Origin: JAJBWD01 sp041670885
Lineage (GTDB): Bacteria > Bacillota > Clostridia > Clostridiales > Clostridiaceae
Direction: 5' to 3'
DNA: 6,654 bases
NCBI GenBank assembly: GCA_041670885.1
Contig: JBAXYJ010000167.1
Span: 1-6,654 of the forward strand
Positions 4,675 to 6,654 of the stretch are shown one piece after another (positions within the stretch are counted from its first letter, which is position 1; every line of letters begins with the position of its first letter). The translations under genes and the position numbers were made by a program. The notes below the pieces were generated by a model that was given only the letters and a program-made list of their open reading frames with translations, searched no databases and was not told where the DNA came from.

Positions 4675-5802
4675 ATGAAGGTAGCGATAGACTGCAGAGG
4701 TATTAATTGGTATAAAGGAACAGGTATAGGCACCTATACTGATAATATATTATTAGGCCTGCTTAAAATAGACAGGGAGGATATGTTTTATCTCCCCTGG
4801 GCCGGAGATGATTATAAGAAATATAAAAAAAGTAATTCATTATTTATACTATCCTCAAAAAAACACCATAGTTTTTTTGAAAACAGCTATTTTCCTAAAT
4901 ATTTATCTGATGAGAATATAGACATTTATCATATACCTCAGAATGGTCTTGGATTATCTGATAATTTGAGCAGTAAGCTGATAATAACAATTCATGATTT
5001 AATCCCATATATTATGCCTGAGACTGTAGGAAATGGATATCTTAAAAAGTTCATATCCTGTGTCCCCAAGTCTATTTACAAAGCAGACAAAATAATAACT
5101 GTATCAGAATACTCAAAAAAGGATATATTAAGATATTTCCCGGTGGAAGAGAAAAATGTTCATGTTACGCCTCTTGCTGCAAGCAGAATGTTCAGGCCTA
5201 TGGACAAAGAAAAATGTCAATCATTTATAAAAGAAAAATATAATATAAATTCTCCATTTATTCTCTATATAGGAGGTTTCAGCAAAAGGAAAAACGTAGA
5301 ATCAGTCATTGACTCATTTATAAATATATATAAGAGCCTACCTGTTAAGTTTTCCCTTGTTATTGCAGGTTCCGGGAAAGAAACATTAAATGAACTTAAG
5401 TCGAAGGTTTCTTCTTTTAATATGGAAAACGAAATTATATTTACAGGTTTCCTTGAAGATGATATGCTTCCTGTTTTCTATAATGGCTGCTCTGTTTTTG
5501 TTTACCCTTCCTTTTATGAAGGCTTTGGGCTTCCTCCCTTAGAGGCAATGAGCTGCAAAACACCTGTTATTTCTTCAAATACTTCATCAATTCCTGAGGT
5601 TGTGGGGGACTCCGGGCTTCTTATCAATCCATATTCTAAAACAGAATTAGGAGATGCCATGCTTAAACTTTTGTCAAGTGAATCTCTCCTTAGCTTCTAT
5701 GGAGATTTAGGATATGAAAGGTCTAAACTTTTTTCCTGGGAGGAAACAGCAGCCAAAACACTGGAGGTATATAAAAAGGTTCAGGCTGACATGAATAGTT
5801 AG
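4675..5802 (+). CDS. CotSA-like GT4-family glycosyltransferase (copy 2)
   Basis: A 375-residue GT4 glycosyltransferase with two Rossmann-like domains and no signal or membrane segment, presumably cytoplasmic. Motifs: KGTGIGTYT (14-22), IHDLIPYIMPETVG (106-119), SEYSKKD (144-150), hinge VTPLAASRMFRP (164-175), GGFSKRKN (200-207) and the EX7E motif EGFGLPPLEAM (282-292; E282, E290). It aligns with copy 1 along its whole length with long identical blocks, such as YPSFYEGFGLPP and MPETVG, so the two are clear paralogues, but they have diverged enough to suggest different acceptors or sugars. ATG at 4675 follows GGAGAG (4665-4670) by 4 nt. It is divergent from the cotS operon and convergent with galactokinase, 28 bp away. 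A role in a spore-coat glycan is inferred from neighbours and from Bacillus CotSA. Confidence 0.93.
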   Translation: MKVAIDCRGINWYKGTGIGTYTDNILLGLLKIDREDMFYLPWAGDDYKKYKKSNSLFILSSKKHHSFFENSYFPKYLSDENIDIYHIPQNGLGLSDNLSSKLIITIHDLIPYIMPETVGNGYLKKFISCVPKSIYKADKIITVSEYSKKDILRYFPVEEKNVHVTPLAASRMFRPMDKEKCQSFIKEKYNINSPFILYIGGFSKRKNVESVIDSFINIYKSLPVKFSLVIAGSGKETLNELKSKVSSFNMENEIIFTGFLEDDMLPVFYNGCSVFVYPSFYEGFGLPPLEAMSCKTPVISSNTSSIPEVVGDSGLLINPYSKTELGDAMLKLLSSESLLSFYGDLGYERSKLFSWEETAAKTLEVYKKVQADMNS

Positions 5803-5816
5803 CCTAAACCTTTTTT
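5773..5816. terminator. Shared bidirectional terminator between glycosyltransferase copy 2 and galactokinase
   Basis: GGTTCAGGCT (5778-5787) pairs with AGCCTAAACC (5801-5810), with one C-A mismatch at 5782/5806. Three further pairs (GAC/GTT) leave a seven-base loop. T6 follows at 5811-5816 for the plus strand. AAAAA at 5773-5777 gives a T5 for transcripts coming leftward out of galactokinase. The left arm encodes the final residues of the glycosyltransferase and the TAG stop lies in the right arm, the same design as the terminator of copy 1. Confidence 0.85.
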
Positions 5817-5830
5817 ATGCATATATTCCC

Positions 5831-6654
5831 CTATATTTCACAGGTTCCATTTCCTATACCTGTTATATAAAAATCCGGCATATAGCCTGTTTTCTCATTA
5901 TATTTTCTACTTACAGTTTTCTTAAATTCATCCACCTTGGTTTTTAGGACTATTGCTATGGCGCATCCTCCAAAGCCAGCTCCTGTCATTCTGGCTCCAA
6001 TGCAGCCCTCAGCCTTTAAAGCTTCAGATACTATGGTATCCAGTTCTTTTCCTGTAACTTCATAAAGCTCCCTAAGTGAATTATGAGATTCTGTCAAAAG
6101 CCTGCCAAACTCTAAAAGCTTTCCATCATTTAATGCTGCATATGCCTTTTTAACTCTCTCATTTTCATATACTGCATGCTCTGCTCTATTTCTTACATTT
6201 ACCTTTTTAATATTTAATTTTATATTTTCAAATTCTTCCGGTGTTAATGAGCAAAGAGTATCTGCCTTATGATATTTATTTATTATTGCCAGTGCTTCAT
6301 CGCATTCTGCTCTTCTTTCGTTATACTTTGATTCATTAAGAGCTCTTCTCTTGTTTGTATTCATTATAACCATAGTATAGCCTTTAAAATCTATATTGGC
6401 ATATTCAAAGTTAAGAGTATTGCAGTCCAGCATTATTCCTGAATTTTTCTTTCCCATGCCTACTGCAAACTGATCCATAATACCGCAGTTAACACCTACA
6501 AAATTATTTTCAGCTTTCTGTCCTATTTTAACCAGGTCTATCTGAGATATTTCTCCATTATTAAATAAATTGTTTATTATAACTCCGGTTAATACCTCAA
6601 GGGATGCTGATGAGGAGAGCCCTGCTGCGTTTGGTATATTTCCGCCTATTAAAA
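5831..6654 (-). CDS. galK: Galactokinase, C-terminal 273 residues (N-terminus beyond the right edge)
   Basis: Galactokinase phosphorylates alpha-D-galactose to galactose-1-phosphate with ATP, the first committed Leloir step, in the cytoplasm. The frame is open to the window edge. The ATG at 6478 is internal, because the 58 codons before it continue the family sequence. Seen here: GHMP-kinase motif PNAAGLSSSA (6634-6605), the phosphate-binding loop; ENNFVGVNCGIMDQFAVGMG around the 6478 ATG, with the aspartate of MDQ the expected catalytic base; and MTGAGFGG (5989-5966), the C-terminal GHMP motif. About 115 N-terminal residues, including the usual GEHTDY signature, are missing because of the window boundary. 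Small oddity: PNAAG where many galactokinases have PxGAG. It is convergent with glycosyltransferase copy 2 and shares its terminator. Its product could feed UDP-galactose synthesis for the glycosyltransferases, or the gene may simply be a catabolic neighbour. Confidence 0.96.
   Translation of the reverse strand, partial: LIGGNIPNAAGLSSSASLEVLTGVIINNLFNNGEISQIDLVKIGQKAENNFVGVNCGIMDQFAVGMGKKNSGIMLDCNTLNFEYANIDFKGYTMVIMNTNKRRALNESKYNERRAECDEALAIINKYHKADTLCSLTPEEFENIKLNIKKVNVRNRAEHAVYENERVKKAYAALNDGKLLEFGRLLTESHNSLRELYEVTGKELDTIVSEALKAEGCIGARMTGAGFGGCAIAIVLKTKVDEFKKTVSRKYNEKTGYMPDFYITGIGNGTCEI

Noticed and set aside
5831..6478. Reading galactokinase as a complete 215-residue gene starting at the ATG at 6478.
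   Set aside because: The frame stays open upstream to the window edge and encodes the GLSSSA motif and ENNFVGVNCGI, so that ATG is internal and the gene is cut only by the window boundary.

Overview
The window looks like chromosomal DNA of a spore-forming, low-GC Firmicute, most likely a Clostridium. The evidence is strongly AT-rich genes with A/T-ending codons, GGAGG-type ribosome sites, a TTG start, and four genes of the CotS spore-coat family. Everything recognisable points to one theme: building or decorating the spore surface with sugar. The species is not determined.

Layout, left to right. (1) 1-348, minus strand: the first 116 codons of a CotS-family protein that runs off the left edge. 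(2) 349-459: divergent intergenic region with two overlapping TATAAT boxes, one inside a sigma-K-like -10. (3) 460-1593, plus: CotSA-like GT4 glycosyltransferase, ending in a hairpin terminator that reaches back into its last codons. (4) 1611-1806: an AT-rich stretch with a possible promoter, then a GC-rich (about 62 % over 1695-1780), repeat-containing, hairpin-rich element of about 115 nt with a U-tract hairpin at its plus-strand end. It matches no RNA family I recognise and is the most unusual part of the window. (5) 1793-4556, minus: a tightly packed three-gene operon of CotS paralogues. The first and third keep an aminoglycoside-phosphotransferase/kinase-like active site; the middle one lacks the N-lobe and seems to have both catalytic aspartates replaced by asparagine. 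(6) 4557-4674: divergent control region with a 19-bp dyad. (7) 4675-5802, plus: a second CotSA-like glycosyltransferase, paralogous to the first. (8) 5773-5816: terminator shared with the convergent gene. (9) 5831-6654, minus: C-terminal 273 residues of galactokinase, running off the right edge.

The arrangement is a repeated module: cotS-type gene(s) to the left, a GT4 gene to the right, with divergent promoters between. In Bacillus subtilis, cotSA and cotS are neighbouring coat genes made late in the mother cell. By analogy the two glycosyltransferases and the kinase-fold CotS proteins probably act together on a coat polysaccharide or glycoprotein. Galactokinase could supply galactose-1-phosphate for nucleotide-sugar donors. 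That functional link is inference from proximity.
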